A DNA stretch of 64,000 bases. Origin: Polymyxa betae. Taxonomy: Eukaryota > Endomyxa > Phytomyxea > Plasmodiophorida > Plasmodiophoridae. Below the pieces are notes generated by a model. That model had not been told where the DNA came from. It did no database searches and worked only from the letters and a program-made list of their open reading frames with translations. How positions within the stretch are numbered: position 1 is the first letter of the stretch; each line of letters opens with the position of its first letter. Below, one piece after another: positions 24,811-36,142 of the stretch. A program made the position numbers and the translations under genes. The stretch spans positions 62,001 through 126,000 of the forward strand of contig RBZT01000657.1 of the NCBI GenBank assembly GCA_003693705.1, read 5' to 3'.

Positions 24811-27800
24811 ATGGAACGGGAAGACGCCTATGATATAGTGGACATTGAGGATAGTGTCACCTCTACAAACCAGCAGAGTACAGCATTTACATTAGTTTCT
24901 CATTCTGCTCTACTGCAACTATTCCGGTTTATTCGGCTCCTGGTCTCTAAACACAATCCGTCGCCATGGTCCCTTGGCTTTATCTTGACCATCCAGACAA
25001 TGCAAATCTTGTCGTACCCGTTTGGTGGAGATAATTCTGGCGGCACCGTCAGCCATTTGGCTGCCAATGCTTTAACGATTACGAATTTGAGGTTTCTTGA
25101 TGATAGCGGTCGATACAATCTTCTTGTAGTAGTTCTTATAGCAATACTACTGTACGCCCTGCTGGCAGTAACAACCGCCTGGCGACTTTTTAAGTCGAAT
25201 TCGCTTTCAGATGATCAAAATCAACAGGTCCGCTCGCCATCTGTCACCTATGATTTCATGGTCTAATCATTTTCAGGTTTCAGCTCAAATTGTTGCTGAA
25301 GCTACATTTGCCATGATATCATGGCTATCAGTTCCCCTACTGGATGCACTGATATCTCCTGTTTTCTCTACTGGGCGGAATAGTCTTGCTTTTGTAGCGG
25401 CACTACTTATATTTCCCTTGATGTCAGCATTCGTGGTTCTTGTGAAGGGTGCTATGATATGTTTGGATCCGTTTTCAAACAGTGCTTTGGCTCAATCTCA
25501 CAGCCGATTCGACATTGCAGCTTCTGCATTTCGCTGCGTGGTAATACTGTTATTTAATGCATCTGGGGGACAAGCTGCTTCGTTCATTTGCTTATTGCCG
25601 TCGTTGGCAATAGCGTATTTCTACGCTATACTTGGACCTTATCATTCAACATTAACGAACCAGTTTCACTCGATTTCATCGTTCCTGATCTTCTGGTCAT
25701 TTTTCTGCAAAGTAATCGGTTAGTTTATTGATTAGGCTAAAAAAGCGTTGCGTTTAGATCTAATTCGGTTTAGCCACGATCGTGTCCAGCAATGTCGGAT
25801 TGCAGGTGTTTTTGATATCAGCTCCGTTTATTACTGGAGCTGCCTTTTTCCTGGTCCGAATTCGCCAGACTATGATAATGGACATATCTCCATTATTAAT
25901 GAAAGATGCATGTCAGGTTCAGATTCGGATTCATCAAATGCTAAATCCTATTCGTGTCCAACGGCAATCTCGTATCAAGCGCAACCTACAAGCCAATCAG
26001 GATAACGCCTTGATGGATACCGTTCAAAATGTTTTCACACAAACGACTACAACGCTTCCTAATTCTGCCATGTTGCAGATATTTCGAGCAATGTTCTTCT
26101 TATTTTATCGTCGTAATGTGTATGCAACTCTATTACATCTTCGAAGCGCTGAGAGGCTTGCTCCTTCGATGGATCTGTCCTACATCATATATGTAATGAG
26201 GTCTAGTATAGCTGAAATAATATCATCAGACTCAGAATCCAAAGCCACTGCTGAATTTGCTGAATTCAGCAGTGTATTAACGAAAGCTATAGATGCCGAT
26301 TCAGATGCCACGCAGCTCCATATTCAGTTTTGGTCGTCACTTGACCGGGCTTCGAATGAGGACTTAGATAAGATCAGTGCAGATATAAACAAAGTTAGAC
26401 TCCTCCACCACCGTTTATCGTCCTGTTGACTAATGGTTTGCTGCTAGGCTTTGGTCAATGCCACACAATCTTATGACCGTTGCCTAGAAATTGCTCCAAC
26501 TTCAGATACAGTTAAGAGGCTTTATGCTGGATTCACACGAGACGTTCTTCATGATCAAGCCACAGGAAATGGGATTATCAATGATCTTGAACGCTATAAT
26601 GCCAAGTCAATGTTTGATGGCAGTCTGCAGAAGAACTTCACACAAAATCTTTTCGATGAGGATAACCCGGTAGTTTTTCCATTTTCTTTATCGACTAAAA
26701 CTTACTATCATCAAATCAGGTGGTGATGGTATCTGGCAATCCTGAACGATTGGGACAGATAATAGACTGTAACTCTGCTGCAGTTTCTAGGTTTGGCTAT
26801 GAAACGAAGGCTGCCTTAGTCCAAAATAATGTTTCGGCGCTAATTCCACCCCCTATCTGCACATTTCATTCAAGCCTGATGCGAACAAACCTGGAACTTG
26901 GACGGCACTCGTTCAGACATTCTACAAGGTGAAAACCCGCATCAACTGGCTTTCATAGATTAAGCGATACCTTCAGATCAGTTTTTGCAATGCATAGAAG
27001 CGGGTTTTTGATTCCCATCTATTTATACGTAACATGGTTTTCATCGTCGCTGGAGGATATCTCACTTATCGGATTAATGTCATTGGATCATCCTGATCGC
27101 AATTCTCATGTTAGTTTCATTTCTTTCTTGTTCTGGCCGTTCTAAATGTCTGCAGTTGGCGGTTGTTGATATGAAGACCGGTCTGCTGACAGCTGTGAAC
27201 GAAAGCTTTGCTACGATGTTTGACATTGAGTTGAAGAGTGTCGTTAGTGGAAAGATTGCCATCGAACAGATTATCAGCATATTCAACAGAGACATCTCTT
27301 TATTTTTACAGCCTAATGGTTCCATTGTCAAAGTGTCTGATTTACATCGCCGCCCTTTCGATCTAAAGTTAACCGAGGTGTGCATGTAAACTGTCATTTT
27401 CAAATCGTGACTTGTCCAACAGATGCGAGTTACCGTCTCGTTGCTAGCAGATGTCTATCTGGTTCGTATTCATCAAAATCGTCCGAAACATTTCAGATCC
27501 ACTACGATACCTTTATCAAGAATTTCTAGCCACGGGAGCCAGCCAGTATCGGCAAGCGCTGGAATTGAATTGGAGCTGAAGGAAGACGCCTCGATCCTAA
27601 CTCCTAAAATAAGGAATCGAAAGCAACATATCACGAGGACTGGATCACAAGCTTTCACCACTCTCTCTGGAAACACAGTCTTTCAGTCGCAATCAGTTGC
27701 CTCTTCAATTTCTGTTATTTCCAATGAAATACGAAGTAGAATCAGAATGGGAAACAAAGCTCAGGTTAGCATGAGATCGCGCCGATTTGGGATTCTATTC

Positions 27801-29752
27801 TATGCGATGGTAGGAACCATGAACCACCATCCACAGTTCTGTATCCTTAGATTGGTTGTTCAGAATTTCGCCATAATGATACTTGCCATTTCTACATATA
27901 CCGTTACGTCCTCAATGCTCTCGTCGTTTTCGTCAAGTGTTGATTTTATGATATCGACCGGCAATCATCAACGTTTCGATTCCATGAAAATATCCGATCG
28001 TATTCATCGTCTGATTCTTTTAAGGCAGCAAGTAATGAATAATACGGTTGATAACGCTCCAGAAGTTATATTAGCCGACTTGTTCTCGACTACCGATAGG
28101 TTATCGTCGTCCATTGATCAAGTTTACATCGCTCGCAGCAGCCTTGATAATCAGCATTTGGATCTATTAGACCACAAAGTGGTCAACGCCTTGGAGCTCG
28201 ATTCTTCTGAAAAGGTTTCATCAAATGTATATACTGTAATGTACCATGCCATCCTGGATGAAATAGAAATAACCATGCATAGTTATTGGATTTCGGACTA
28301 CTTTTGATGGCATCAGGAAGATATACAGCACATCTGGCTTTAGAAGCTATTACTATATCTGATTATCAGGTTGCATTCGCGTTGATGAATGGTGCCTATG
28401 CAGGCGTTCAATGGTACGATAAAACATCTGGTATGTCATTGCAGGGGCGCTGCCTGTCTTTGAAAAATGCTCTCCAGGGCTCTTACAAACACAATCTGAA
28501 GCTTTGTATTCCTCCACACGGCTGTTGGTCTCAGTTCTCAGTCTTTTAGCTGTAGCTATCGTATTTGTGTCTATCTATGTTGTGATTCGGCCTGCCATCC
28601 GTCGGCTCCGTTTAGTGAACGATACAATAAGTGGCCTGTTCCAATTAATACCAAGTACAGTTTCAGGAATTCTAAGGCAGCATTACGGTCGCCGCGCTGC
28701 TCTTCATCATGCAATTCATACAGATGGACTCCATAACAACAATGACTTAAAAAGCTACTTTGAAAAATCAGGATATTTTGAAGATCGCCAATCTATATTT
28801 AGTGGTGACATTGGTCATGAAAGGCCAATGAGAAGAGCAACAAAGAGCTATGATATTCGAACAATTGCAAAGGTTTCTGCTGGTGTGATGCTCTGCATAA
28901 CATATTTCGTGGCAACCTATTTAACTGGACTCTACAATGTGCAAGATACGATGCTGTACAAACCTGCCGAATGTAATTGGAGCTCATACCGTCGTATGGC
29001 GACTCTGAAAGTGGTCATGTTTCTGAGAACGTTAGCTGCCCAAGGTGGTAGTCATCAAGTATTGGTGGTAACCCTATCTGACGTTTCCACTGCCATTAAT
29101 GATCTTGAACGCGTTCATGACGGATTAGTTCAAGGAAATAGTGCCATGGGCACAGCCCCTGTGAATTCGCTCTACAATCTACAGGACGATATTCTAAACA
29201 GTAATGGATGCACGCCACCAACATGGAATGACTGCTTGCAATTTCAAAATAAAATACTGCAAGGGGGGTAAGGCTGTTCATAAAAAGATGTCAATCGAAC
29301 CTCTGAGTGCTCCATTTAGGCTGAATGCTGGTCTCAGAGAATTTATTGCTAGAGCAAGAGCTGCTGTATCAGCTATTAGTTCCACATGTGGACCATGCTT
29401 ACGAGCAAATCAAATGCAACAGGCTCTAGCTACACCAGATCTGATATTGGCTCAGACTTTGTACGATAAGTATCTTGCACCAACTCTTGGCGTATCGGTA
29501 GATAGATACCAGCAGGCAATGCACTATAAGATGCTAACAGAATACCAACAAATCAGTGTGATATTACTGGCCGTCTTTATGCTTCTGATCATAGCACTGC
29601 TGATCATTGTATACCGACCTATGATTCGCAATTATGATTTGAATCTGAAGAACAAACAGACTATGCTATTGATGGTCCCGGAACACATTATCAAAACTAA
29701 TTCCCGTCTGCGTTCTCATCTAGAAGCTAATTCGCAGTCACTTTTAATATAA
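24811..29752 (+). CDS. TmcB-like multi-pass membrane sensor with PAS domain
   Basis: Resembles the tiny macrocysts protein B/C family of protists: large membrane proteins with TPR-like helices and PAS domains. The N-terminal third has about six or seven hydrophobic helices (24960-25880). A cytosolic helical, TPR-like region follows (LLHLRSAERLAPSMDLSYII, about 26120-26400). A PAS-like stretch, VSGNPERLGQIIDCNSAAVS, starts near 26725, and a second possible PAS near 27150-27310 has MKTGLLTAVNESFATMF. The C-terminal third holds four more membrane helices, arranged as two copies of a helix, an outer helical domain and a second helix ending in VIRPAIRR (about 28580) or VYRPMIRN (about 29610). The start is the first in-frame ATG. 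Many short introns (for example near 25715-25760 and 26430-26450) are only partly placed. The ligand is unknown. Confidence 0.75.
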
Positions 29753-29861
29753 TGACTTAATCAACTTCAACCAGGCGGTCTTCGTCAAGGATAATGTCGC
29801 TGCGGCGACCATAACCCTAACCACATTCGTCAACGAAAAATTTATTCGAGCCCAAAAATGT

Positions 29862-31336
29862 CTAACAGAAGTTTGCAGCATATTTATCGCCAGATATTGG
29901 GACACATCCTGCATGCATTGCCTATGATACGATTAGAAGGCGCTTACTACATATGAATCTGGCATCCAACCTCCTCATCCAGATTGCCATCCTCGAGCAT
30001 ATTGTAAAAAATTACCTGAAACGATCCACTTCATTGGTCGTAAGTTGGAGATAGATTTTGTTTACCGCTCTGCCTCGTTTCGGTTTAATGCGAATGCGAG
30101 CTGATTGGCATTGCTGATCGGTGTCAAATCTAGAAATATTCTTATCGAAAAATGTTGTATAACCGCCCTACGAGATCTCATTCAATGAGGAACCGAGGAG
30201 AATTAATGAGTGTAAATGCCCAACCTGTTCGACATCATTCAGATATATAAAAACTGTCGCATATCGATTTGCTCGGTTATCAATGAGGGCTTTTCGAGGC
30301 CAGAACCCTAACTCGATCAGTACAAAGCATAAAAGAAGCAGCACATTAGACTGACAATCGTAATGACCGGTGACATATCCAACTCCCTGACCGTAATGCA
30401 GAAGCTGAATCGATTCAGAAACGTTCATGATCGAATTGCGATCCAATCGCATCAAAGCAGCGATCCGCTCCGATATTCGTCGAACTGCTAGCGAATGATC
30501 AAGTTTGATCCAAATCTGCGAAAATGAGTTAGCTAAGAAACGTGCCTGCGAAGCTTTCATACCTGAGAGCTGGTTCGTGTAGACACTTTCGCGACTTTTC
30601 CATAGTTGATATCGACCAACGATGACTGGAGCTCATTGGATTTAGCCATTTGTATCAGCAGCTCACACTCCCAATCGCTCAGCAGCCTCTCAACCTAATG
30701 AAATGATCTGTTTGCATTCAACGACAGTAAGGAATCGCTTACCTGAGCAATTCTGGGTGAATTTGATATCCAAGTTACTGCTAAGGAAATATTGTCGATA
30801 TTATCCTGCTCAAACCAGACCCGATCAGTAACCACATCCAAGCTGCCATTATAGCCAAAACCGTCATTCTCGGGGAACACAAAGTATTTCAAAGGCTCGC
30901 TCCCAACATTCTGAAATACAGCTCAACAGATGCTGATAAAAAAGCATCTCAAATCACTGACGTTGAGCCAAAGTTTTCTATTATCTCTGGCATATCGACG
31001 CAATTCGTCAAGATGCTGCAAGGCGGCGATATGAATCTGATGCGAATGTTCTGCATCGACAAGCTCATCGAATAACCAAGCAGATGTTAGTTTCGACCGG
31101 AAGCGCAGCGTTATATCGGCCGTGCTATAAGCATACTCGAGAACCTGATCGGTTTCGATCTCGTCTATGAAGATTTCATATCCCAAAGGGTTCAAATGAA
31201 ATATGGCAACATCATCAATTAGCAAGTTAATTATAGTAAAAGCACGCTCTGCATGGCATTCTGGATTACAAATCAGCAGTTTCGTCAGTACGAAACACAG
31301 CAACAACCTTTGGTTAAAACACCGATCGCAAACCAT
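29862..31336 (-). CDS. Prolyl 4-hydroxylase-type 2-oxoglutarate/iron dioxygenase
   Basis: Hydroxylates prolines using Fe(II) and 2-oxoglutarate. A hydrophobic, Cys-rich N-terminus beginning MVCDRCFNQRLLLCFVL looks like an ER signal. A long N-terminal region of unknown role follows, then the family core: WISNSPRIAQ, LLSDWECELLI and STRTSSQ (about 30570-30760). After splicing, GHYDWFWP supplies the HxD iron pair, RANRYATVFIYLNDVEQGGYTTF follows, and EEAMHAGCVPISGDKYAAN gives the distal His and the 2-oxoglutarate Lys. Several introns of about 50-60 bp must be removed. TAG is at 29862-29864, directly after KYAANFC. Relatives usually have a few more residues here, and the next 40 codons in another frame read HFWARI..., so the last exon or a frameshift is uncertain. 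ATG 31412 is an alternative start. Confidence 0.8.
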
Positions 31337-31442
31337 GCTACAGCAATTCGAAAAGATTCCATATCCAAGCTCGAGTACGTTAGATTCATGATCAACAAAA
31401 TCGTACGAGCATTCCATAGCATAAATAAACTGTATTGGACTC

Positions 31443-32676
31443 TTACGAATTCCAGCGATGAACTTCCATGCCAGCAGGGGCTTCCACAGTTTCCTCATAA
31501 TTCTTATCTTTCACTTCGTCCCAGTTTGTTGACAAGACGGTCCCTCCTGATGTTTGGTACGATTTGATCATGGCTTTTTTTGTATCTTCGCTGGCGTTTG
31601 CATAAATTTGCTGAAACAATCTACAACAAATCAGTATAGAGCACATAAGCTGCATTTGCTGCTTCAGACTGACTTGTTTAAAGCCTGATCTCCATCAGGC
31701 TGTTCCTTCTCCTCTTCTTCTTTAACCTGCTTTTCAATTGAATTCCAGTTCTGTTTCTTTTTGCTGGAAGTCGGGTATTGCTCGATAATGTTTTCGACAT
31801 TGACTGGCTGAGCTTCATCTAAACGATCCCATTTCTCTCCAGGATGTTTCTTCTAAACAATTATGTTAAAGTAAGTCAGAATCTTCTGTCTCTAATCAAA
31901 CAAACCTGCAGAGTCAAGGCAAGTTTAAAGGGGTTCAACTCAAATCTGGACTCGGATGGGATAATGTATGAAAACAATCGAACTTGTTTCTGCCAGACAC
32001 TATGATCAGACAGTACAAGCTTGATGTTAACCTGTTATCAATCAATTGATGCAACAACATCATCTCTGATATGGATTACGGTTTTATCATTGACAAATTC
32101 GACTTTGACATCATCTGGCTTCAAGTTCTTTGCATAAATCGTATACGACAAGTACGATCTGTTATCATAGAACGAATCGCGAATTTTACTGGCCAGCGTT
32201 GTTTGTGAAGGCATAATCTCGGTTCTCTCAGCTAACTCAGTAGCAGGATTGGAAGACGTAGCAGCAGCTGCAGGTTCCTGTCCTTCAGTTTCCAGATGGC
32301 ATTTCTCGATCCATTTGTCCAGATCAGAGGCTCCGAGATTTTTAGCTTGAACAAACGCCTGCTCGGCGTCCGAGAATTGCTTCATCTGAAAGAAAGCTAA
32401 ACTGCAGGCGTCGTTCAGCAGCTGTCAGAAGGACAAATTGCAAACGGACCCTTTGCGATAATGAAGCATGGCGTCTTCAGGATTCAGATTTAATCCTTGT
32501 AAGGCATCCTCTAAAGCCTCAGCAGGGCGCCCAAGCTTCAGATGAGTCGCTGCCCGTTTCGAAAAAAGCTGGCCTGTTGCCGCCCCGACTTTCAGCGCTT
32601 CCGTATACAGCCTGAGCGCCTCATCAAACTGATCGTCAACGAAGGCGCTGTTAGCACGAACTACGAGATCGTCCAT
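31443..32676 (-). CDS. SUGT1: SGT1 co-chaperone (TPR-CS-SGS)
   Basis: Hsp90 adaptor needed for SCF ubiquitin ligases, kinetochore assembly and, in some lineages, immune receptors. TPR repeats start at MDDLVVRANSAFVDDQFDEA. A 48-bp intron restores RKGLAFFQMKQFSDAEQAF in the third TPR. The CS domain has SYTIYAKNLKPDDVKVEFV, then after an intron VNIKLVLSDHSVWQKQVRLF and YIIPSESRFELNPFKLALTL. The SGS domain reads LNKLFQQIYANASEDTKKAM, YQTSGGTVLSTNWDEV and the end MEVHRWNS. All three domains are complete. ATG 32676 opens the first TPR directly. It lies just downstream of the prolyl hydroxylase start region on the same strand. Confidence 0.95.
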
Positions 32677-33384
32677 TGAGATGACAAAGTGCGAAATGAG
32701 AAAATCTCCGCTTAGAATGGCAGAATAACAAAAGGAAAACGATGCTGATGGTGAAACGTCACAGAAGAATGTTCTCAAGCGCTCATTGAAACCTGAATAC
32801 CAGAAAACAGCTGAGTCGGCTGATTGAAGGCTTGAATTTGAACCCAATTCCATGCTCTCGTGGCCTTCCATTGTTTTTTAAGACAAATCGGGGATTTTAT
32901 GTCTGTGATCATGATGAGAGAAAACCGGCCTGGAGATTCTGCCCTTCTCAGTGTGTGTATTTATCAGTGGCATATATCGACTACAAATTCTTTGAGCCCG
33001 ATAACATATGGCGGGGCGAATACGTTGGTTGCTGTCCACGTGTTTGGTTGAAACAAAGTGAGAGATTAATACAGGTATCTTCCCACCAATACAGAAATCA
33101 TAGATTCAATAATACACTCCTGTTTAACATCTTTGAGGACAGTGTTTCAAAGTTGGGAGTAGTAACTTGTAAGTTTATAATTATATTATCTTTATTTCAG
33201 AATAATATCAGTTAAGTGATTATAAATGATCAGCCCTACAGTGGTTAGCAACAAATTTACTACAAAGTCGTAAGCACAGTCGGTAATAACAACTAAGACC
33301 ATCAAAATGTATTGAAGATGAGAGAGAGAAAAATGTTTTTTGAGACAGCAGATTTCAAGCGGGGTCATAGATCGGGAGCGATTT
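32677..33384. other. Intergenic stretch upstream of SGT1, no gene recognised
   Basis: A plus-strand open frame (about 32832-33215) lacks an ATG near its start and shows no recognisable domain. The remainder is AT-rich. It probably contains the SGT1 promoter and 5' UTR on the left and the 3' flank of the next minus-strand gene on the right. Confidence 0.35.
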
Positions 33385-33657
33385 TCATATCACTGGAGAA
33401 AGAAGCCCATCATCCATCGGAATGTCATAATATTTGTGCAGATTCGTGAGCCGAACCAGCTCAGATGGGTGGAAGGCGAGCTTGGACGACAGCACGACAC
33501 CCAGTTTTAGGAGACATCGCAGATCCTCGTCGTCAGGTTTTCTAAAAAGTGGCGAACATTTACGAACCTCGTACTCGATGAATACCATTAGAAGATCGGT
33601 GAAAAGATGCTCGTAGTATTGAAGCGAGAGTGACGCATCCGTTAACGAAGTTCGCAA
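33385..33657 (-). CDS. 3' exon of an unrecognised minus-strand gene
   Basis: An open frame of 90 codons ends at TGA 33385-33387. It has protein-like composition (LRCLLKLGVVLSSKLAFHPS, amphipathic and helix-prone) and is preceded by a good acceptor (...ATTCAGTAG). A 48-bp intron with donor GTGTAG would join it in phase to the short frame FLESFRGYK (about 33706-33760). I found no ATG for the first exon, so the 5' end is missing from this entry. No family is recognised. The next gene upstream on the same strand starts beyond 33890. Confidence 0.4.
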   Translation of the reverse strand: MRTSLTDASLSLQYYEHLFTDLLMVFIEYEVRKCSPLFRKPDDEDLRCLLKLGVVLSSKLAFHPSELVRLTNLHKYYDIPMDDGLLSPVI

Positions 33658-33892
33658 CTACTGAATCGGTGTACTCGGGTGATCTGAATACGGTCAGATC
33701 TACACTTTGTAACCACGAAAACTTTCGAGAAATGAGTGATCACGCCGTTTAGAGAAAACATTAATTAAACAAAGATCGCTTTTAAATGAAAATACGTAAA
33801 ATTTTCCCTCTTAGTGAAGAATACTTGAAACAAAACGATCCTGATAAAAGAATATAAAAAGCAACCTTTCCGCACGGATGAAACCTCCGCTA

Positions 33893-34579
33893 TTAGTAAA
33901 CGTAGAACTTCAGCATTGTTCGGTAGTCAATGTCACCCGAGTCGTGCAGCGATTTCAACAGCAGCGGCCATAAACGGTAATCGCAACCATACTGACGTTC
34001 GAAGTTCTGGGTCAGTACGTCGTACCAGGCGTCGAGCGGCTCGGTTTTCGACTTGACACTCATTCGGTTCTGGACCTGTCTCTGCAACAGTTCGCGGACC
34101 AGCATGACCAGTTCGTCGGCTGCTTCCGGAGAGACATCGCTGAACCTGTGCTGGGATTTTAGAGTTATAGAATGAAGGTTGTTTTGGAGTGAATACCGCC
34201 CGTTCATTATGAGCAGTACGTCTTCGTCATTGAGAGCGGCCGCCTTCTTGTATATCTCGCTGTAGAACTCGGGCGGCAGGTTCTGGGCTTCTTCGGATTC
34301 AATACGGAATGTGGCCGCCCAGTTGTCGGCGTTTCGATCCGGCGCTGTCAGCTTGATAGATTCGACCTGGTTTGTCACGGCGCTGAACGACGATCGGCTT
34401 GCATCGATCGGCTGCGACATGATCTGTTTCGATGTGAACGCAAACAGTTGTGCATTGCTGAGAGCTGAATGAGATAACAAGGGAGCAACACCCGTAGTAG
34501 CTGGGGCCGTCAGAGTCACAGTATGAGAGCCGTTGACTACGAAGAAAACGGCTGCGAGCAGAATGATGGGATGCATCAT
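33893..34579 (-). CDS. Secreted protein with signal peptide, unrecognised family
   Basis: A single uninterrupted frame of 228 codons, unusual in this window where most genes have introns. The N-terminus MMHPIILLAAVFFVVNGSHT is a classic cleavable signal peptide, likely cut near Gly-Ser. The mature part is about 205 residues, polar and mostly helix-prone in its second half (PEAADELVMLVRELLQRQVQ). It ends RTMLKFYVY. It has a single Cys (YGCDYRLWPL), so it is not a disulphide-knot toxin or protease inhibitor. The tandem ATG at 34579/34576 fits a start. I do not recognise a domain. The gene reads as expressed rather than decayed. Confidence 0.6.
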   Translation of the reverse strand: MMHPIILLAAVFFVVNGSHTVTLTAPATTGVAPLLSHSALSNAQLFAFTSKQIMSQPIDASRSSFSAVTNQVESIKLTAPDRNADNWAATFRIESEEAQNLPPEFYSEIYKKAAALNDEDVLLIMNGRYSLQNNLHSITLKSQHRFSDVSPEAADELVMLVRELLQRQVQNRMSVKSKTEPLDAWYDVLTQNFERQYGCDYRLWPLLLKSLHDSGDIDYRTMLKFYVY

Positions 34580-34870
34580 GGACTAATACGATATAATAGA
34601 ACGATGTAAGTGAGAGGGAACCCACTCAGGGTGTTGAGTTTGAACACTGACAACAGAATGAACAATTTATGGGTCTAAAACGAGCTCAAATACCGGTTCG
34701 GGTGTGTATAATTATGAATCTGCCGTAATAGCTGGGATGTTCGTACGTGCTACTGAAGGATAGCACCTGGTCGGCTTTTTAAATGATGCATCACGACCCG
34801 GCTAAATTTAGGACTTCCAGTGGCCTTTTAGACTTGTAATAGACTGTCCAGTGGACATTGAGCTTTTCGC

Positions 34871-35009
34871 TACCGTAGAGTCCTCCTTCTCTATAACGAC
34901 ACAGGCGGAGTTTTCGTAAAGACATTGTCGTTATAGCAGCCAAGAGCATGTTTATCCGGGCGGACGCAGTTAGTATCGTCATCATGATCGATATTACCTA
35001 CAGACGGTA
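34871..35009. repeat. Candidate pogo-like miniature element with an 11-bp perfect inverted repeat
   Basis: The left edge TA-CCGTAGAGTCC resembles the ends of the 4.1-kb element (TA-CCGTAG(G/A)CTCTCT). CTATAACGACA (34891-34901) is repeated inverted as TGTCGTTATAG (34926-34936). TATAACGACA words are typical of pogo/Tigger termini. The right edge ...ACGG-TA at 35008-35009 mirrors TACCGT only for six bases, so the right boundary is weak. Confidence 0.4.
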
Positions 35010-35140
35010 CTAATAACAACGATAACGATAACTAACATGCTCTAACGGGTTATGACCTATGGCCATTTGCATGTATTCACTCGCAGCAGTTATTGCACCG
35101 CATCGTTTTTTAGATGTATTTCTCGAATAGATCCAAAAAT

Positions 35141-35323
35141 TCAAGCTTTACAAATGTCATGAAGTTCTTCTGGCAGTTCTTGGGGGTTATCCCGAAAAGT
35201 GCTTAAATAATCTGATTCTGTACTTCCTAACAATGCCAGAAATTGTCGAGCGGCAGATTTGATAACACAATCTTTCAGAAACCAGCTCTGCGATTCTAGT
35301 TTTTTTCTCTGTAATGTTGTCAT
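35141..35323 (-). CDS. Small 60-residue protein, hypothetical
   Basis: ATG 35323 to TGA in one frame. The N-terminus is basic (MTTLQRKKLESQSW), the middle is Ala/Leu-rich and helical, and the C-terminus acidic (NPQELPEELHDICKA). Composition is plausible for a real small protein, and there is no overlapping better gene, but I recognise no family and see no second exon. It may be a complete gene or one exon of a longer one. Confidence 0.35.
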   Translation of the reverse strand: MTTLQRKKLESQSWFLKDCVIKSAARQFLALLGSTESDYLSTFRDNPQELPEELHDICKA

Positions 35324-35450
35324 TGTATACTCGACAAAGTTGCTGTTTCTCGGCTATCCGAACGACTCTCTCTTTTTAAAAGGAGTTGGGACCATGAGAT
35401 AAAAGGGGCCTAGGCGCCAGACGCAATGCCAACCCTCCCAGCTGGCTAGT

Positions 35451-35700
35451 CTAAGGGTGACGAGGCAGAAAATCAAGTTTGTATTGTTGAGGATCGAGAT
35501 GAGAATCAAAGAGCCCCATTAGAATCTCATCTTCCTCATTACTATCGTCAGTGAAAGATGCACAAAGCCTGAGAGGAATATCTCTTCGATCGATTGGCCA
35601 ATTTGTATAAAGATGGAGTTTATTGCATTCTCCGATTCGAAAGTGCAATCAAAAAGCGGCGTTATCTCGAAGAGCCCAACGCCCTAATCAGTGTCATTAT
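35451..35700. other. Coding-like region, strand undecided
   Basis: Minus strand: ...NKLHLYTNWPIDRRDIPLRL continues open to TAG 35451. A second minus frame, after a possible acceptor near 35688, reads GVGLFEITPLFDCTFE. Plus strand: EAENQVCIVEDRDENQRAP is also open up to a donor-like CAG/GTGAAA. The three readings exclude each other. None reaches a convincing start or family, so I leave it unassigned. Confidence 0.3.
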
Positions 35701-35823
35701 GCACAATCGATACCTTCATAATTAGAGCTCGTTACTTCCAGACCTGAAAGCAGACCATCTTTCACATCAAACTTGTGAGTTGTGACCAGTTTCCGCGAAA
35801 AATGCGAGTTTTTTTTGCCAGGA

Positions 35824-35955
35824 TAGAGGGGTCCGTTCATAAAAGCATTTGTTTATCACTTATAAAACGGTACTTTCCGACATTTTGCAACAGTACGCAA
35901 GGTTACTTCTTTGAGTTTTTTCCGAACGGACAGAAAGCTCTTGAGTACAGTAGGT
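35824..35955. repeat. Candidate inverted-repeat miniature element
   Basis: GGTCCGTTC near 35830 is answered by GAACGGAC near 35924 in inverted orientation. TA dinucleotides occur at the outer edges (GGA-TA-GAGG on the left, ACAG-TA-GG on the right), and the interior is AT-rich with CTTATAAAACGG. The arms are short, so this could be coincidence. It is listed because it lies among other such elements. Confidence 0.3.
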
Positions 35956-36142
35956 AGGCCCATCTGCCTGTAACATGATGGCTGTATTGGTGGGCCTCCT
36001 AGCCTTGCTCCTCTGTGTTGTGGTGTCTAGCCTTAGGCTGTGGTGTACCCCTCGTGTTTTTATTCCTTAGAAAATTTGCAGATCACTTTGTAAACCCTGT
36101 CATAATGTACATGGTTTAGCTTGATGTCGAGAGCGCCAGTGA

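Larger units (their letters stand above)
34580..36142. other. Gene-poor stretch with small ORFs and inverted repeats
   Basis: Between the secreted protein and the folate-biopterin transporter. It holds a 60-codon minus-strand ORF (35141-35323), a two-way ambiguous coding-like region (35450-35700) and two candidate miniature elements (about 34871-35009 and 35824-35955), each entered separately. From 35960 to 36142 I see only AT-rich sequence leading to the transporter. Confidence 0.4.

Noticed and set aside
32832-33215. 127-codon plus-strand frame upstream of SGT1
   Set aside because: No ATG near its beginning, no domain, and it runs through the probable SGT1 promoter and 5' UTR.
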